The notes below the pieces were generated by a model. The model did no database searches. It saw only the letters and a program-made list of their open reading frames with translations, and was not told the origin of the DNA. Made by a program: the position numbers and the translations under genes. DNA of 64,000 nucleotides from an uncultured Opitutales bacterium (GTDB lineage: Bacteria > Verrucomicrobiota > Verrucomicrobiia > Opitutales > Seribacteraceae). The stretch spans positions 1-64,000 of the forward strand of contig CALSTX010000005.1 in NCBI GenBank assembly GCA_943789375.1. Direction: 5' to 3'. Positions 45,978-54,942 of this stretch are shown piece by piece. Position 1 is the stretch's first letter. Every line of letters starts with the position of its first letter.

Positions 45978-47138
45978 ATGGAAGTCGTAAAAGAAAAGCA
46001 AAGTGAGCAAAACGCTGGAAAGCGTTACAAGCTTATTGTCCGGTCTGCTGAAGAAGCGGTTCGGGTAATTAGGGAGAAACTTGGCGATAACGCTAAAGTT
46101 CTTTCAGTTAGGCAAGTTGGAGGCGAAGGCCTGAAGCGTTTTATATCTTCGCCTAAATTAGAAGTTATTGCTGAAATTCAACCTCCCGTCGAAGATACAA
46201 AAGAAGAAATCGAGTCTACTTTGCCTGAATCATTACTTGAAGAAAAAGCAGCACCCACAGCTATTGTCTCCACAAATAACAATGCAAGTGATGCTCGCGC
46301 CCCGGGAGGTAAAGATACTCCTCTTGAAGACCCCCTCAATCCTGCACCCGGAACTCTTATTGAAAATGATACCCTGTCGCTTCTTCAAAAAACAGGGTTT
46401 GATCAAACATTACTTCGAGATATTCAATCTTGGTCTAATTGGAATGATTTTAAAGACCTTCCTCTGGCTGATGCACTCAAGCACATTACGGTTGGTTTGT
46501 CGGATCGATACAGGTCATCAACTGAATTAAAAACAACTAATAAAGTAGCACTTATTGGATCGCCTGGAGTTGGTAAAACCACTACCTTGTGCAAATTCCT
46601 CGCTCATGAAGTTTTCATGAACAAGACATGCCCCATGGTATTAAAGGTGGAAAGTGGAGTGCCAAACCCAGATGACGCTCTGAGGATCTTCTGTGAAGTA
46701 GTTGGGGTCACTTTATTTAGGCAGGCTGAGTCTGTTCCTGAAGCGACCGATCAAGCTCCATTGTATTTAGACTTCCCTGGTCTATCTTTGTCTAACTTAG
46801 AAGATTGGTCTACAACCAAAGCTACATTAGACAAACTGGAGGTTGGTACCCGAGTTTTGGTGATTAATGGTGCCTATGACAAAGATGTTTTATTTAAGAA
46901 TATAAATACAGCGAATCACCTTGGAGCTACCCACCTAGCTATTACCCATTTTGATGAAATTGCAAATTCCACCAAACTTTGGCCTTTGATTATCAGAAGT
47001 AACCTTACTCCTTTGTGCATATGTAACGGCCAGAATGTCACCGGAGATTTTACTACAGGTGTACTCAACCAGATGATTTCACGAACTTTTCCTGAAGAGC
47101 TTTACGCAAAAGGCTTTTCCTCATACCAACACCTATAA
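45978..47138 (+). CDS. flhF: Flagellar SRP-like GTPase FlhF
   Basis: 386 residues. The N-terminal region begins KRYKLIVRSAEEAVRVIREK, followed by a Pro/Asp-rich linker. The SRP-GTPase NG domain has the P-loop IGSPGVGKTTTLCKF with its lysine at residue 200, and the late G element THFDEIANS. FlhF places the flagellum, often at a pole. The usual partner FlhG is not next to it. Confidence 0.9.
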   Translation: MEVVKEKQSEQNAGKRYKLIVRSAEEAVRVIREKLGDNAKVLSVRQVGGEGLKRFISSPKLEVIAEIQPPVEDTKEEIESTLPESLLEEKAAPTAIVSTNNNASDARAPGGKDTPLEDPLNPAPGTLIENDTLSLLQKTGFDQTLLRDIQSWSNWNDFKDLPLADALKHITVGLSDRYRSSTELKTTNKVALIGSPGVGKTTTLCKFLAHEVFMNKTCPMVLKVESGVPNPDDALRIFCEVVGVTLFRQAESVPEATDQAPLYLDFPGLSLSNLEDWSTTKATLDKLEVGTRVLVINGAYDKDVLFKNINTANHLGATHLAITHFDEIANSTKLWPLIIRSNLTPLCICNGQNVTGDFTTGVLNQMISRTFPEELYAKGFSSYQHL

Positions 47139-47141
47139 ATT

Positions 47142-47483
47142 ATGATAAAAGATGACGCTAAGTTCTTTTTTTGCCTATCTGGGTTTGCTGGTTTTATCAT
47201 CTTTTTCCTTTTCTCCACTTTTCTCCAAAAAGACACCATTACAGCCCTTGTATATGGAACAGCGGGGTGCTTGATCTTTTCAATATTTGGTAGATTCCTT
47301 CTTGGTTTCGCCTTAAACGGAATCATGAAGGCACCAAATACCGAATTAAAAGACTCCCTTTCCCCTGAGGCCACTGACCGTAGCCGACAAGTGAAAACAC
47401 CTGCTAACCCTAGCAAAAAGATTAATCAAAAGGTTAAGAATTCCACCAATAAATCCTTAGCTAATTCAGGTTTATCTTCATGA
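47142..47483 (+). CDS. Small membrane protein of unknown function
   Basis: 113 residues. Two strongly hydrophobic segments (FFFCLSGFAGFIIFFLFST and ALVYGTAGCLIFSIFGRFLL) are joined by a short loop, and a Lys/Ser/Asn-rich tail is predicted cytosolic. It sits 3 bases after flhF, where flhG normally lies, and 40 bases before fliA. No homologue recognised. It could be a topology or stator-related accessory, but this is a guess. Confidence 0.65.
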   Translation: MIKDDAKFFFCLSGFAGFIIFFLFSTFLQKDTITALVYGTAGCLIFSIFGRFLLGFALNGIMKAPNTELKDSLSPEATDRSRQVKTPANPSKKINQKVKNSTNKSLANSGLSS

Positions 47484-47523
47484 TTGCGATTCCATTCACC
47501 TCAACCAAAAATCTAAGAGTTCA

Positions 47524-48330
47524 ATGACTACTCAAGCTCAAGCAGACTATGGTTATTCCTTGAAAGGAATGGAAAAAGCAGCCGAGAAATATCGGCAGGC
47601 AATGAAGGACGATAAAACCCGCAACGAATGGATTGAAAACTACCTTCCCCTTGTAAAGTCTATCGTTTCAAGACTAAGACACCACTTTCCTGAAAGTTAC
47701 GACACAGAAGACATGTACGGAATTGGAGCCAGAGCTCTTGTCGTTGCTGTTAATAAATTCGACTCCACTAAAGGTAAAGCTTTCGGTAATTATGCAACTT
47801 TGCGAATTAAAGGTGCCTTGCTTGACGAATTGAGGCGCATTGATTCGCTTCCAAGGTCTAATCGAGCCAAAGCTAGATCCTTACAAGCTACGATTTCAGC
47901 TTTTGAGTCTAAACACAACCGGGCACCATCTATATCAGAAATCAAAAATGAATTGGGCTTATCTCAACCTGAGTACGAGAAATTGCTTAAACAGACACAG
48001 CCAGTAACTTTCATTCCAATTGATGGTGGTTCCTCGGATGCGCAGGGAGGTAACGATGATAGTTTACCTTTATCCGAAACTCTTTCAGACCCCACGGAAG
48101 TTTCCGCTCCCGAGCGAGCCGAAAAGAAAGAAAAAGTGAAAATTTTACGCGAACTTATCAAAAACCTTCCAGATCAAAGCAAAAAAATTCTAATGCTTTA
48201 TTACTATGAAGAATTAAAGTTGTCAGAAATTGCGCAAATCTTTAGCTTGACCGAAGGGCGAATCAGTCAAATTCTATCACATTCTTTATTATGTCTCCGT
48301 TCAAACTTTCAAACATTAGACTCTAAATAA
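47524..48330 (+). CDS. fliA: Flagellar RNA polymerase sigma factor FliA (sigma-28)
   Basis: 268 residues, sigma-70 group 3. Region 2 includes NYLPLVKSIVSRLRHHFP and GARALVVAVNKFDSTKGKAF, region 3 has the ELRRIDSLPRSNRAKARSLQ segment, and region 4 ends with LSEIAQIFSLTEGRISQIL. It drives late flagellar genes such as flagellin. No convincing sigma-28 promoter or anti-sigma FlgM gene was found in the window. Confidence 0.92.
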   Translation: MTTQAQADYGYSLKGMEKAAEKYRQAMKDDKTRNEWIENYLPLVKSIVSRLRHHFPESYDTEDMYGIGARALVVAVNKFDSTKGKAFGNYATLRIKGALLDELRRIDSLPRSNRAKARSLQATISAFESKHNRAPSISEIKNELGLSQPEYEKLLKQTQPVTFIPIDGGSSDAQGGNDDSLPLSETLSDPTEVSAPERAEKKEKVKILRELIKNLPDQSKKILMLYYYEELKLSEIAQIFSLTEGRISQILSHSLLCLRSNFQTLDSK

Positions 48331-48339
48331 TTTCTTAAT

Positions 48340-49200
48340 ATGTTACTAGCTGTTGGTATGGTCATCGTTTTCGTCTCCTGTATAGGAGGGTTCGTAACTG
48401 CTGGAGGAAATCCGATTTCTCTTATACACCCTGGGGAGATCATGATTATCTGTGGGATTGGACTGGGCATCCTCGTAGTCTCCAGTCCGAAGAGTGTTCT
48501 CATGAGCTTAAAGTCTGATCTTATAAAGGCTTTTAAAGGAGGTATTGCTAACCAGGGTAAATTTATTGACCTCCTCGTTTTACTATACGAACTTTTTATG
48601 CTTGGTCGTCGAAAGGGCACACCAGCACTCGATGAACATGTGAGTGACCCGCAAAATAGTTCTATTTTTACAAAATATCCATCCTTTTTAAATGATGCTG
48701 GACTAGTAGAATTTTTATGCAACTCACTCAGACCTATTGTAGATGGAAGATGTAAGCCTGGTGAAATTGGGGGAATCTTAAATGCCGAATTACAGAGTAG
48801 GGAAGCGGAAGCAACCCGGTCAGTTAAAGCAATTGAAATGATCTCTGATGCTTTACCAGGTGTTGGTATTGTGGCAGCGGTTCTTGGCATTATCAACACG
48901 ATGTCTAATCTGGAAGATCCAGAATCAGTTGGTTACAAAGTTGCGGCTGCTCTTAGTGGAACATTTCTAGGTATTTTCCTTGCTTATGGTATTGGTATTC
49001 CTTTGGGGCGTCTTGTTTCACTTAACCAAACTCAAGAGTTCTTGTATTACAGGATAGTCGAAAGATCTGTTTCCGGATTTGCAACCGGTCTATCCCCGAT
49101 CATGGCAGTTGAAATTGGACGGCGTTCATTGGACAAGCAAATCCAACCTACCGCTGACGATCTAGAAGAGAAATGTAAAGAGGCCGCGAAAGGAGCCTAA
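48340..49200 (+). CDS. motA: Flagellar stator protein MotA
   Basis: 286 residues. Four membrane helices, with an N-terminal MLLAVGMVIVFVSCIGGF segment and the central block SDALPGVGIVAAVLGIINTM. The cytoplasmic loop between helices 2 and 3 holds the charged region that contacts FliG. It forms the A5 ring around MotB and is followed by motB after 27 bases. Confidence 0.92.
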   Translation: MLLAVGMVIVFVSCIGGFVTAGGNPISLIHPGEIMIICGIGLGILVVSSPKSVLMSLKSDLIKAFKGGIANQGKFIDLLVLLYELFMLGRRKGTPALDEHVSDPQNSSIFTKYPSFLNDAGLVEFLCNSLRPIVDGRCKPGEIGGILNAELQSREAEATRSVKAIEMISDALPGVGIVAAVLGIINTMSNLEDPESVGYKVAAALSGTFLGIFLAYGIGIPLGRLVSLNQTQEFLYYRIVERSVSGFATGLSPIMAVEIGRRSLDKQIQPTADDLEEKCKEAAKGA

Positions 49201-49227
49201 TTCCTCACCCCCCCTCTATTTCCAATT

Positions 49228-50037
49228 ATGCCCTTCACCCTTAAGAGTAAGGTCTTTTCGAAAAAAAGATTTTTTGCCCACGGTGGGGCATGGAAAGTTG
49301 CCTATGCCGACTTTGTCACTGGAATGATGTCTTTATTTCTTGTTCTTTGGATTCTATCTCAAGATGAAGAAGTAATCATTGCAACTACGCGCTTCTTTCG
49401 AGATCCCTACAAAGCTGGTGTCCCAAAATCGACTCCCATTGAGCAAAAAGATGCTAGACCAGGAAGCATGGTCGACCAAATCGTTGGGCGTTCCGATACC
49501 ACGATGAGAAATACAAACGATACTACATCGATAGACATTGATGTTTTACACCGTATTGCTCAAGACTGGTATACTCGCCTTAAACTCCATGAGATTGATG
49601 ACTCGGTCATACAAATAGATGCAACCTCAGAAGGACTAAAAGTCGTCCTTTTTCACGGTGATGATAAACCGCTTTTCGAAAACTCTTCCGCAAGTCTAAC
49701 TCCCCACGGTAAAAAGGTTATACTAAGAATGTCATGGCTTTTATCCCAGCATGTTCTTGTCTATCGTGTTGATTCTCATACTAATCACCTTAATTCCAGC
49801 AAGGGAAAAAATGGCGAGGGAGCTTGGGAAATGTCCTTGCTTCAAGCCAAGGAAGTGGTGGACGCTTTAAATTATTACTCCGCTGGGGATTTAGAAGAGA
49901 AACTCGAAAGGATAACCGGGCATGGTCACACTAAACCTAATGATACCCGCTATCCCAACCAGCACGACAAAAACCGCAGGGTTGAATTGAGCCTTGTCTT
50001 GGATATGAGCAAGGAAGACCTTGCTCAATTTAAATAA
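49228..50037 (+). CDS. motB: Flagellar stator protein MotB
   Basis: 269 residues. One membrane helix with the ion-binding Asp (AYADFVTGMMSLFLVLWIL), a plug region, and a C-terminal OmpA-like peptidoglycan-binding domain (around LTPHGKKVILRMSWLL and DKNRRVELSLVL). The GGAWKVAYADF lead is typical of MotB. The ion used (proton or sodium) cannot be told from the sequence. Confidence 0.92.
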   Translation: MPFTLKSKVFSKKRFFAHGGAWKVAYADFVTGMMSLFLVLWILSQDEEVIIATTRFFRDPYKAGVPKSTPIEQKDARPGSMVDQIVGRSDTTMRNTNDTTSIDIDVLHRIAQDWYTRLKLHEIDDSVIQIDATSEGLKVVLFHGDDKPLFENSSASLTPHGKKVILRMSWLLSQHVLVYRVDSHTNHLNSSKGKNGEGAWEMSLLQAKEVVDALNYYSAGDLEEKLERITGHGHTKPNDTRYPNQHDKNRRVELSLVLDMSKEDLAQFK

Positions 50038-50069
50038 TTTTCGGTACGGGAACTGCTTTTACCAACATC

Positions 50070-50339
50070 ATGCAAGGTTATCTTTCAGGTAGAGGAGTGA
50101 AATCAGATTCAAAAGGTGGTATTAAACCATCTTTTAGACCATTTCTTGAAAAGAATACCAATGAACATGCTAGTTTGAAAAATCAAGATGATGATTCCTC
50201 TCTTGATCAGAAAACAGAAGTTATTTACGACCAGGCCAATTGCCCTAAAGTGGAGGTTGTCACCGAGAACGATATTCCCCAAAAGATTGTCATTCACCTA
50301 GAGGACGGGCGTCTTCTAACCATTGGTTGCGAATATTAA
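50070..50339 (+). CDS. Small conserved-looking protein of unknown function between motB and flgF
   Basis: 89 residues, hydrophilic, with no signal peptide. The first 45 residues are polar and probably disordered. The last 35 (VEVVTENDIPQKIVIHLEDG and then RLLTIGCEY) look like a compact beta unit. Not recognised. It lies 32 bases after motB and is followed by a 98-base gap holding the flgF promoter, so it is probably the last gene of the upstream transcript. Confidence 0.55.
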   Translation: MQGYLSGRGVKSDSKGGIKPSFRPFLEKNTNEHASLKNQDDDSSLDQKTEVIYDQANCPKVEVVTENDIPQKIVIHLEDGRLLTIGCEY

Positions 50340-50365
50340 CAGTTCCGCCATCTTGTAATTTCCGT

Positions 50366-50380
50366 AGCTAACTTTTAGCT
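50366..50380. repeat. Inverted repeat between orf50070 and flgF
   Basis: AGCTAA-CTT-TTAGCT, 6-bp arms with a 3-base loop, 27 bases after the stop of the small gene at 50070. There is no clear T-run. It may be a weak terminator or transcript end for the upstream block, placed just before the sigma-54 promoter of flgF. Confidence 0.3.
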
Positions 50381-50410
50381 CCGCCATTTCTGCCCTAATC
50401 ATTGAAAGAA

Positions 50411-50426
50411 TGGCATGCATTTTGCT
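50411..50426 (+). promoter_or_regulatory. Sigma-54 promoter upstream of flgF
   Basis: TGGCATGCATTTTGCT matches the -24/-12 consensus, with GG and GC exactly 10 bases apart, the same spacing as the flgB promoter. The predicted start is near 50437, one base before the flgF GTG (50438). It would drive flgF to csrA as a second operon. Confidence 0.78.
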
Positions 50427-50437
50427 TATCATGATGC

Positions 50438-51199
50438 GTGAACTTGTCATTATACGAAAACGCATCAGCATTAAGAGGTCTCGAGCAGTACCAAAATGTA
50501 ATTGCTAACAACATAGCAGCCAGTCATGTATCTGGTTTTAAAAAAGTTGCGGTTAGTTTTGAGGCAGTTGAAGGCGGAGAAATTGCTCGAAGTACGCATG
50601 ACAGGCTTCGTAATGAAATGCCTGGGTCTTTTCCGGTTATGAAAAATCAAGTTGATTTTAATGAGGGTGAAATGAGGGAAACAAATAACCCAATGGATAT
50701 GGCTCTCCGCGGAGACGGATTCTTTGCCTTAATGAACGCCAATGGTGACCCTGTTTACACCCGTGATGGTCAATTTTATGTTAATGCCAACGGCAATATG
50801 GTAAATAGTATGGGGCATGAGTTTTCAGATGTTGGGGGATCTTCTATCCAAACAGTTCCAGGTGGTGGTGACTTAAGTATTGATAAAGAAGGCCTAATAT
50901 ACCAAGACGGTCAAAACATTGGCCAAGTTGGGGTTTTTGTTTTTGAGGATCCTCTTACAGATCTGCAAAAAGTGGGTGGAGGCTTTGTGGCCAAGGAAGA
51001 AGGCGTTACTCCCGAATCAGCAGAACCGGAGCAATTCACTATCATGCAGGGCTACCTTGAAAGTAGCAACGTATCTGCAATTGAGGAGATGATTGGCCTT
51101 ATCGAAGTTTCTAGAGCTCACGAAGCCAATCAAAAAATGATCCAGACTTTTGATCAAAACATCGGAAAAGCCATCGGAACTTTAGGACAAACCCAATAA
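50438..51199 (+). CDS. flgF: Flagellar proximal rod protein FlgF
   Basis: 253 residues from GTG. The N-terminal motif is YENASALRGLEQYQNVIANN, with the rod-protein C-terminal block ESSNVSAIEEMIGLIEVSR. The start is fixed by alignment with FlgG (both begin MNLSLY) and by the adjacent sigma-54 promoter. With FlgG it builds the rod that spans to the rings. Confidence 0.9.
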   Translation: MNLSLYENASALRGLEQYQNVIANNIAASHVSGFKKVAVSFEAVEGGEIARSTHDRLRNEMPGSFPVMKNQVDFNEGEMRETNNPMDMALRGDGFFALMNANGDPVYTRDGQFYVNANGNMVNSMGHEFSDVGGSSIQTVPGGGDLSIDKEGLIYQDGQNIGQVGVFVFEDPLTDLQKVGGGFVAKEEGVTPESAEPEQFTIMQGYLESSNVSAIEEMIGLIEVSRAHEANQKMIQTFDQNIGKAIGTLGQTQ

Positions 51200-51209
51200 C
51201 TTTTAAACT

Positions 51210-51992
51210 ATGAACTTATCACTTTATTCTGGAGCAACAGGCATGCAGGCCCAACAACTTAATCTCAATGTTATTTCCAACAACATTGCCAATGTGAACA
51301 CCACGGGTTACAAAAAGAATAAAATTGAATTTCAAGATCTTCTCTACCAAAATCCTCGTCAAGCCGGTGGGCAGACAGGTGCAGGAAATGTGATTCCTAC
51401 AGGAGTGGAAATGGGTAACGGTACCAAAGTTGTATCTACTGCTAAAATTTTCACCCAAGGTCAGCTTACTCAGACCAGCGAAAAAATGGATGTTGCCATT
51501 GACGGGGTAGGGTTTTTCCAGGTTGAAAAACCAGACGGCACTGAAGCTTACACAAGGGATGGTGCATTTAAGATTGGTCCTGATGGTCAAATTACTACCG
51601 CTGATGCCTTACCTTTAGCTGCGGGTCTGCAAATTGACCCTGAGGTTACCAATGTTTTTGTATCACCGACGGGTGAAGTTTCTGTGGAAACTGCTGATGG
51701 TAGCCAAATTATTGGACAGCTAGAGCTTGTTCGTTTCCCAAACCCTGCTGGTATGAAAGCACAGGGTGGCAATTTATTCACCGAAACAGAAGCTAGTGGT
51801 GCTCCAGAAATCGGAGCTCCTGGAGAAAATGGTTTTGGTGTTCTACAACAAGGCTACCTAGAAATGTCTAATGTTAATGTTGTAGAGGAGATGGTGAATA
51901 TGATTATCGCTCAACGTGCTTACGAAATTAATTCTAAGTCGATTCAGACATCGGACGACATGCTTGCCCGAGTCAATCAACTTAAAAGATAA
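51210..51992 (+). CDS. flgG: Flagellar distal rod protein FlgG
   Basis: 260 residues, standard length. The motif LNLNVISNNIANVNTTGYKK and the end VVEEMVNMIIAQRAYEINSK match FlgG closely. It forms the distal rod and lies 10 bases after flgF. Confidence 0.95.
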   Translation: MNLSLYSGATGMQAQQLNLNVISNNIANVNTTGYKKNKIEFQDLLYQNPRQAGGQTGAGNVIPTGVEMGNGTKVVSTAKIFTQGQLTQTSEKMDVAIDGVGFFQVEKPDGTEAYTRDGAFKIGPDGQITTADALPLAAGLQIDPEVTNVFVSPTGEVSVETADGSQIIGQLELVRFPNPAGMKAQGGNLFTETEASGAPEIGAPGENGFGVLQQGYLEMSNVNVVEEMVNMIIAQRAYEINSKSIQTSDDMLARVNQLKR

Positions 51993-51994
51993 AG

Positions 51995-52822
51995 ATGAGG
52001 AGTAACTTTACACTCATTTTTTCTCTCATTGCATCGTCATTCATGCACGGTGAAGTTGGTAGATTCCTTGAGCCCATTACATTTGGTCACAATAAAGTAA
52101 TAAAAGAAGAATTTGTTAAAGCCTCGGGATTCGTCGTTCCTGTTCAGAACTCAAAATTACGTGAAGTGCAGTATATTCCTGCAAGCCAAGTTACTATTGA
52201 TCGTCTTCTAGTTGAAAAAAAGCTTAGTGAAGTTCTTGCTCACAGATATCAAGCATCTGGTAAAGTATCTGTTTTTCTTACGAGAGATTGGCAATCATTT
52301 GAAGTCGGTTCTAATTTTATTATCAAAATTAATGACTGTATGCCTGACGAATTAGTCTCAAGCACTTTTGTTCGCTTCAGTGTTTGGGATCAAGGTAAGT
52401 TATTGGGTGATTTTGCTGAACCCGTGCGATTGGCTCATTATGTTGATGTATTTTTTAGCGATAAGCAATTTTCCCGTGGTGCCCGCCTTGATGGTTCTAT
52501 GTTTACCGCCCGCCCAGTTGACGTACTCAAGCAATTTGCAGGTGCTGTCCCTGCAAGTTCGAAACTTACCGGTTATCAGTTATCGTCCAATGTAAAACCA
52601 AATGCAGCCATTCGTTGGAATCAACTTTCAAAAGTCACTCTTGTTCAAAAAGGAAAAGTCGTTGATGTGTTTGCTTCGGGTAATGGTATTTATGTGACAA
52701 TGAAAGGGATGGCCCTTGAGAGCGGAGTGGAAGGTGGTCTGGTAAAAATTAAAAACCTATCCTCTGACAAAATTTTTCACGCCAAAGTGCTCAATGAGAA
52801 TAGCGTAAAAGTTCACCTATGA
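51995..52822 (+). CDS. flgA: Flagellar P-ring chaperone FlgA
   Basis: 275 residues. A signal peptide (LIFSLIASSFMHG) is followed by a domain ending in the SAF-like segment VKPNAAIRWNQLSKVTLV and the C-terminal VKIKNLSSDKIFHAKVL, typical of FlgA. It aids P-ring assembly by FlgI in the periplasm. It joins flgH by ATGA. Confidence 0.82.
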   Translation: MRSNFTLIFSLIASSFMHGEVGRFLEPITFGHNKVIKEEFVKASGFVVPVQNSKLREVQYIPASQVTIDRLLVEKKLSEVLAHRYQASGKVSVFLTRDWQSFEVGSNFIIKINDCMPDELVSSTFVRFSVWDQGKLLGDFAEPVRLAHYVDVFFSDKQFSRGARLDGSMFTARPVDVLKQFAGAVPASSKLTGYQLSSNVKPNAAIRWNQLSKVTLVQKGKVVDVFASGNGIYVTMKGMALESGVEGGLVKIKNLSSDKIFHAKVLNENSVKVHL

Positions 52823-53466
52823 TCCTTTCAATATCAAAACTTTCCTTTTGGCTATCTTTAGCATTATTGCTTTGCTGCAATACGAACGCCACATCGCTTT
52901 GGAATAAGAGCACCAATACCCATCGTAGTATATTTGCAGGTAAACGGGCTCACGCCGTTGGCGACTTAATTACGATTGATGTTGCCGAAAGCTCTTCTCT
53001 TGCTGCATCTCAAAATTCAGTACGCAACCGACAGTCACAAATTGAAAATGCAGTGAACCAATTCCTTTTTGCCAACAGTAAAATGGGGACTCACAACGGT
53101 GGCTTGCCCGGTACTGAAATCGAGTCTAAATCCTCCAATCAAGGAGGTGGGTCAATTGCTAACACGCAAGACCTCAAAGGGCGGGTAAGCGTGGTGGTTA
53201 TTGATGTTCTTCCAAACGGTAACCTTATTCTTGAAGGTGCCAGGATGGTTACCTTTTCGGGTGAAAGTTATTATGCAGTGCTGAAGGGTATCGTCCGACA
53301 GGAGGACATTGGGTTTGGCTTTAAAGACGGTCTTCGTTATCGTAATATTGTTGCTTCTCAGTACATAGCTGACGCACAAATAGAATTTGTATCCAAAGGT
53401 AGTCTGAATGATGCACAGAAGGAGAGTTGGTACCAAAAACTAGCTGCAATCGTCAACCCATTCTAA
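52819..53466 (+). CDS. flgH: Flagellar L-ring protein FlgH
   Basis: 215 residues. The signal ends in LALLLCCNTN, a plausible lipobox, as FlgH is a lipoprotein. Family segments GDLITIDVAESSSLAAS and GNLILEGARMV are present, and the end FVSKGSLNDAQKESW follows RYRNIVASQY. It forms the outer-membrane bushing and confirms a two-membrane envelope. Confidence 0.9.
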   Translation: MILSISKLSFWLSLALLLCCNTNATSLWNKSTNTHRSIFAGKRAHAVGDLITIDVAESSSLAASQNSVRNRQSQIENAVNQFLFANSKMGTHNGGLPGTEIESKSSNQGGGSIANTQDLKGRVSVVVIDVLPNGNLILEGARMVTFSGESYYAVLKGIVRQEDIGFGFKDGLRYRNIVASQYIADAQIEFVSKGSLNDAQKESWYQKLAAIVNPF

Positions 53467-53471
53467 GCGTA

Positions 53472-54587
53472 GTGAATTTTGTAACATCATTTTTTCGCAC
53501 AACTTTTTTCCTCGTATTTCTGTTCGGGGTTTTCTCAGTAAATGGTGCACAGATCAAAGATCTCACCGACATTCGTGGTGCTCGAAGTAATCAACTTTTT
53601 GGTTATGGTATTGTGACTGGATTGGCAGGGCAGGGGGATTCAAGAATCGAATACACTGAGCTGGGTATACTTAATTCTTTAGAAAGACTCGGAATCCGGG
53701 CGGACAAGGCAGATAAATCAAGAAACATTGCTGCTGTCATGGTTACCGCAAATATCGGCCCGTTTGCCAAAGAGGGCTCCAGGATGGATGTCACTGTATC
53801 ATCCATTGGTAATGCCGACTCCTTACAAGGCGGAATTTTGCTTCAAACTCCTTTACAAGGAGCGGATGGCAAGGTCTATTCCGTTGCACAAGGTGCTGTT
53901 TCAATTGGTGGTCTATCGGCCGGAAACGCGGGTGGTGCAAATGTACAAGTTAACCATCCTACAGTTGGTATTGTGTCAAATGGTGCTTTAGTTGAGAAAG
54001 AAATTGAAAGTAACGTATTGCGGGCAGGTGCACTTGACCTTCTCCTTCGTGCACCCAATCATTTAACCGCTGTTAAAATCGCAGATGCAATCAACAAATT
54101 CTACCCAGGTACTTCCATCGCAGAAGACGGGGGCGTGGTTAATGTTCGCCTCCCTCAAAATTTCAGAGGACAATCTACAAATTTTATTGCTGCAATCGGT
54201 GGTATCGATGTGAAGCCTGATATCCCAGCCCGCGTGATTATTAACGAGCGGACTGGCACAATTGTTGCGACTCAGAATGTGCGCATATCTCCAGTTGCTG
54301 TAAGTAGCAGTAATATAACTCTTTTCCTTAATCCTACAACAGGTGTAAGCCAGCCGCTTCCATTTTCCCAAGGTGCCACACAAGTTTTACAAGGAGAAAA
54401 CGCTGAACTCATAGAAGAAGTCGGACGATTTGAATCACTTGATGAGTTGGATCCTCCAGGTGCGTCAACTGTTAATGAATTAGCCTCAGCACTTAATAAG
54501 TTAGGTCTCACCACGAGGGAGATGACTTCCATTCTTCAATCCATTAAAAATGCCGGGGCATTGCAGGCTGAACTCATTATCAACTAG
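53472..54587 (+). CDS. flgI: Flagellar P-ring protein FlgI
   Basis: 371 residues from the GTG at 53472, chosen to give a clean signal peptide (TSFFRTTFFLVFLFGVFSVN) just after flgH. The frame is open from 53427, but that start would run into flgH. The family block KDLTDIRGARSNQLFGYGIV and the C-terminal SILQSIKNAGALQAELI are clear. It forms the periplasmic ring. Confidence 0.93.
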   Translation: MNFVTSFFRTTFFLVFLFGVFSVNGAQIKDLTDIRGARSNQLFGYGIVTGLAGQGDSRIEYTELGILNSLERLGIRADKADKSRNIAAVMVTANIGPFAKEGSRMDVTVSSIGNADSLQGGILLQTPLQGADGKVYSVAQGAVSIGGLSAGNAGGANVQVNHPTVGIVSNGALVEKEIESNVLRAGALDLLLRAPNHLTAVKIADAINKFYPGTSIAEDGGVVNVRLPQNFRGQSTNFIAAIGGIDVKPDIPARVIINERTGTIVATQNVRISPVAVSSSNITLFLNPTTGVSQPLPFSQGATQVLQGENAELIEEVGRFESLDELDPPGASTVNELASALNKLGLTTREMTSILQSIKNAGALQAELIIN

Positions 54588-54588
54588 C

Positions 54589-54927
54589 ATGGAAATAAAC
54601 GACACAGGGAATAAATATGTGGGGATGGATACTTCCATGCTCATGGAGATGGCTCATTCAAAAAATGCCTCTGAAAACCAAAAAATAGCAGCAGTCAGTC
54701 AACAATTTGAATCTGTGCTCGTAAAACAATTTCTTAAAGAAGCCCTCAAGCCCATGTTCAAGGGAGTTTTTAATGAAGATGGAGGAGCCCACCGTATGTA
54801 TCGCCACTTTTTCACAGATGCTATATCCGAAAGCGTCGCAAGTGGTGGCGGGTTTGGGGTTTCTAACATCCTTCAACAACAACTTACAAAACCTGAGTTA
54901 CCCTCGCAGGACTCTAAAAAGGACTAA
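54589..54927 (+). CDS. flgJ: Rod-binding protein, FlgJ N-terminal domain only
   Basis: 112 residues from the ATG at 54589, immediately after the flgI stop. It has the rod-binding core (AAVSQQFESVLVKQFLKEAL), ending at GGFGVSNILQQQL. The C-terminal muramidase domain of enterobacterial FlgJ is absent, so another enzyme must open the peptidoglycan. Confidence 0.82.
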   Translation: MEINDTGNKYVGMDTSMLMEMAHSKNASENQKIAAVSQQFESVLVKQFLKEALKPMFKGVFNEDGGAHRMYRHFFTDAISESVASGGGFGVSNILQQQLTKPELPSQDSKKD

Positions 54928-54942
54928 ACTTCACCATCTGTT

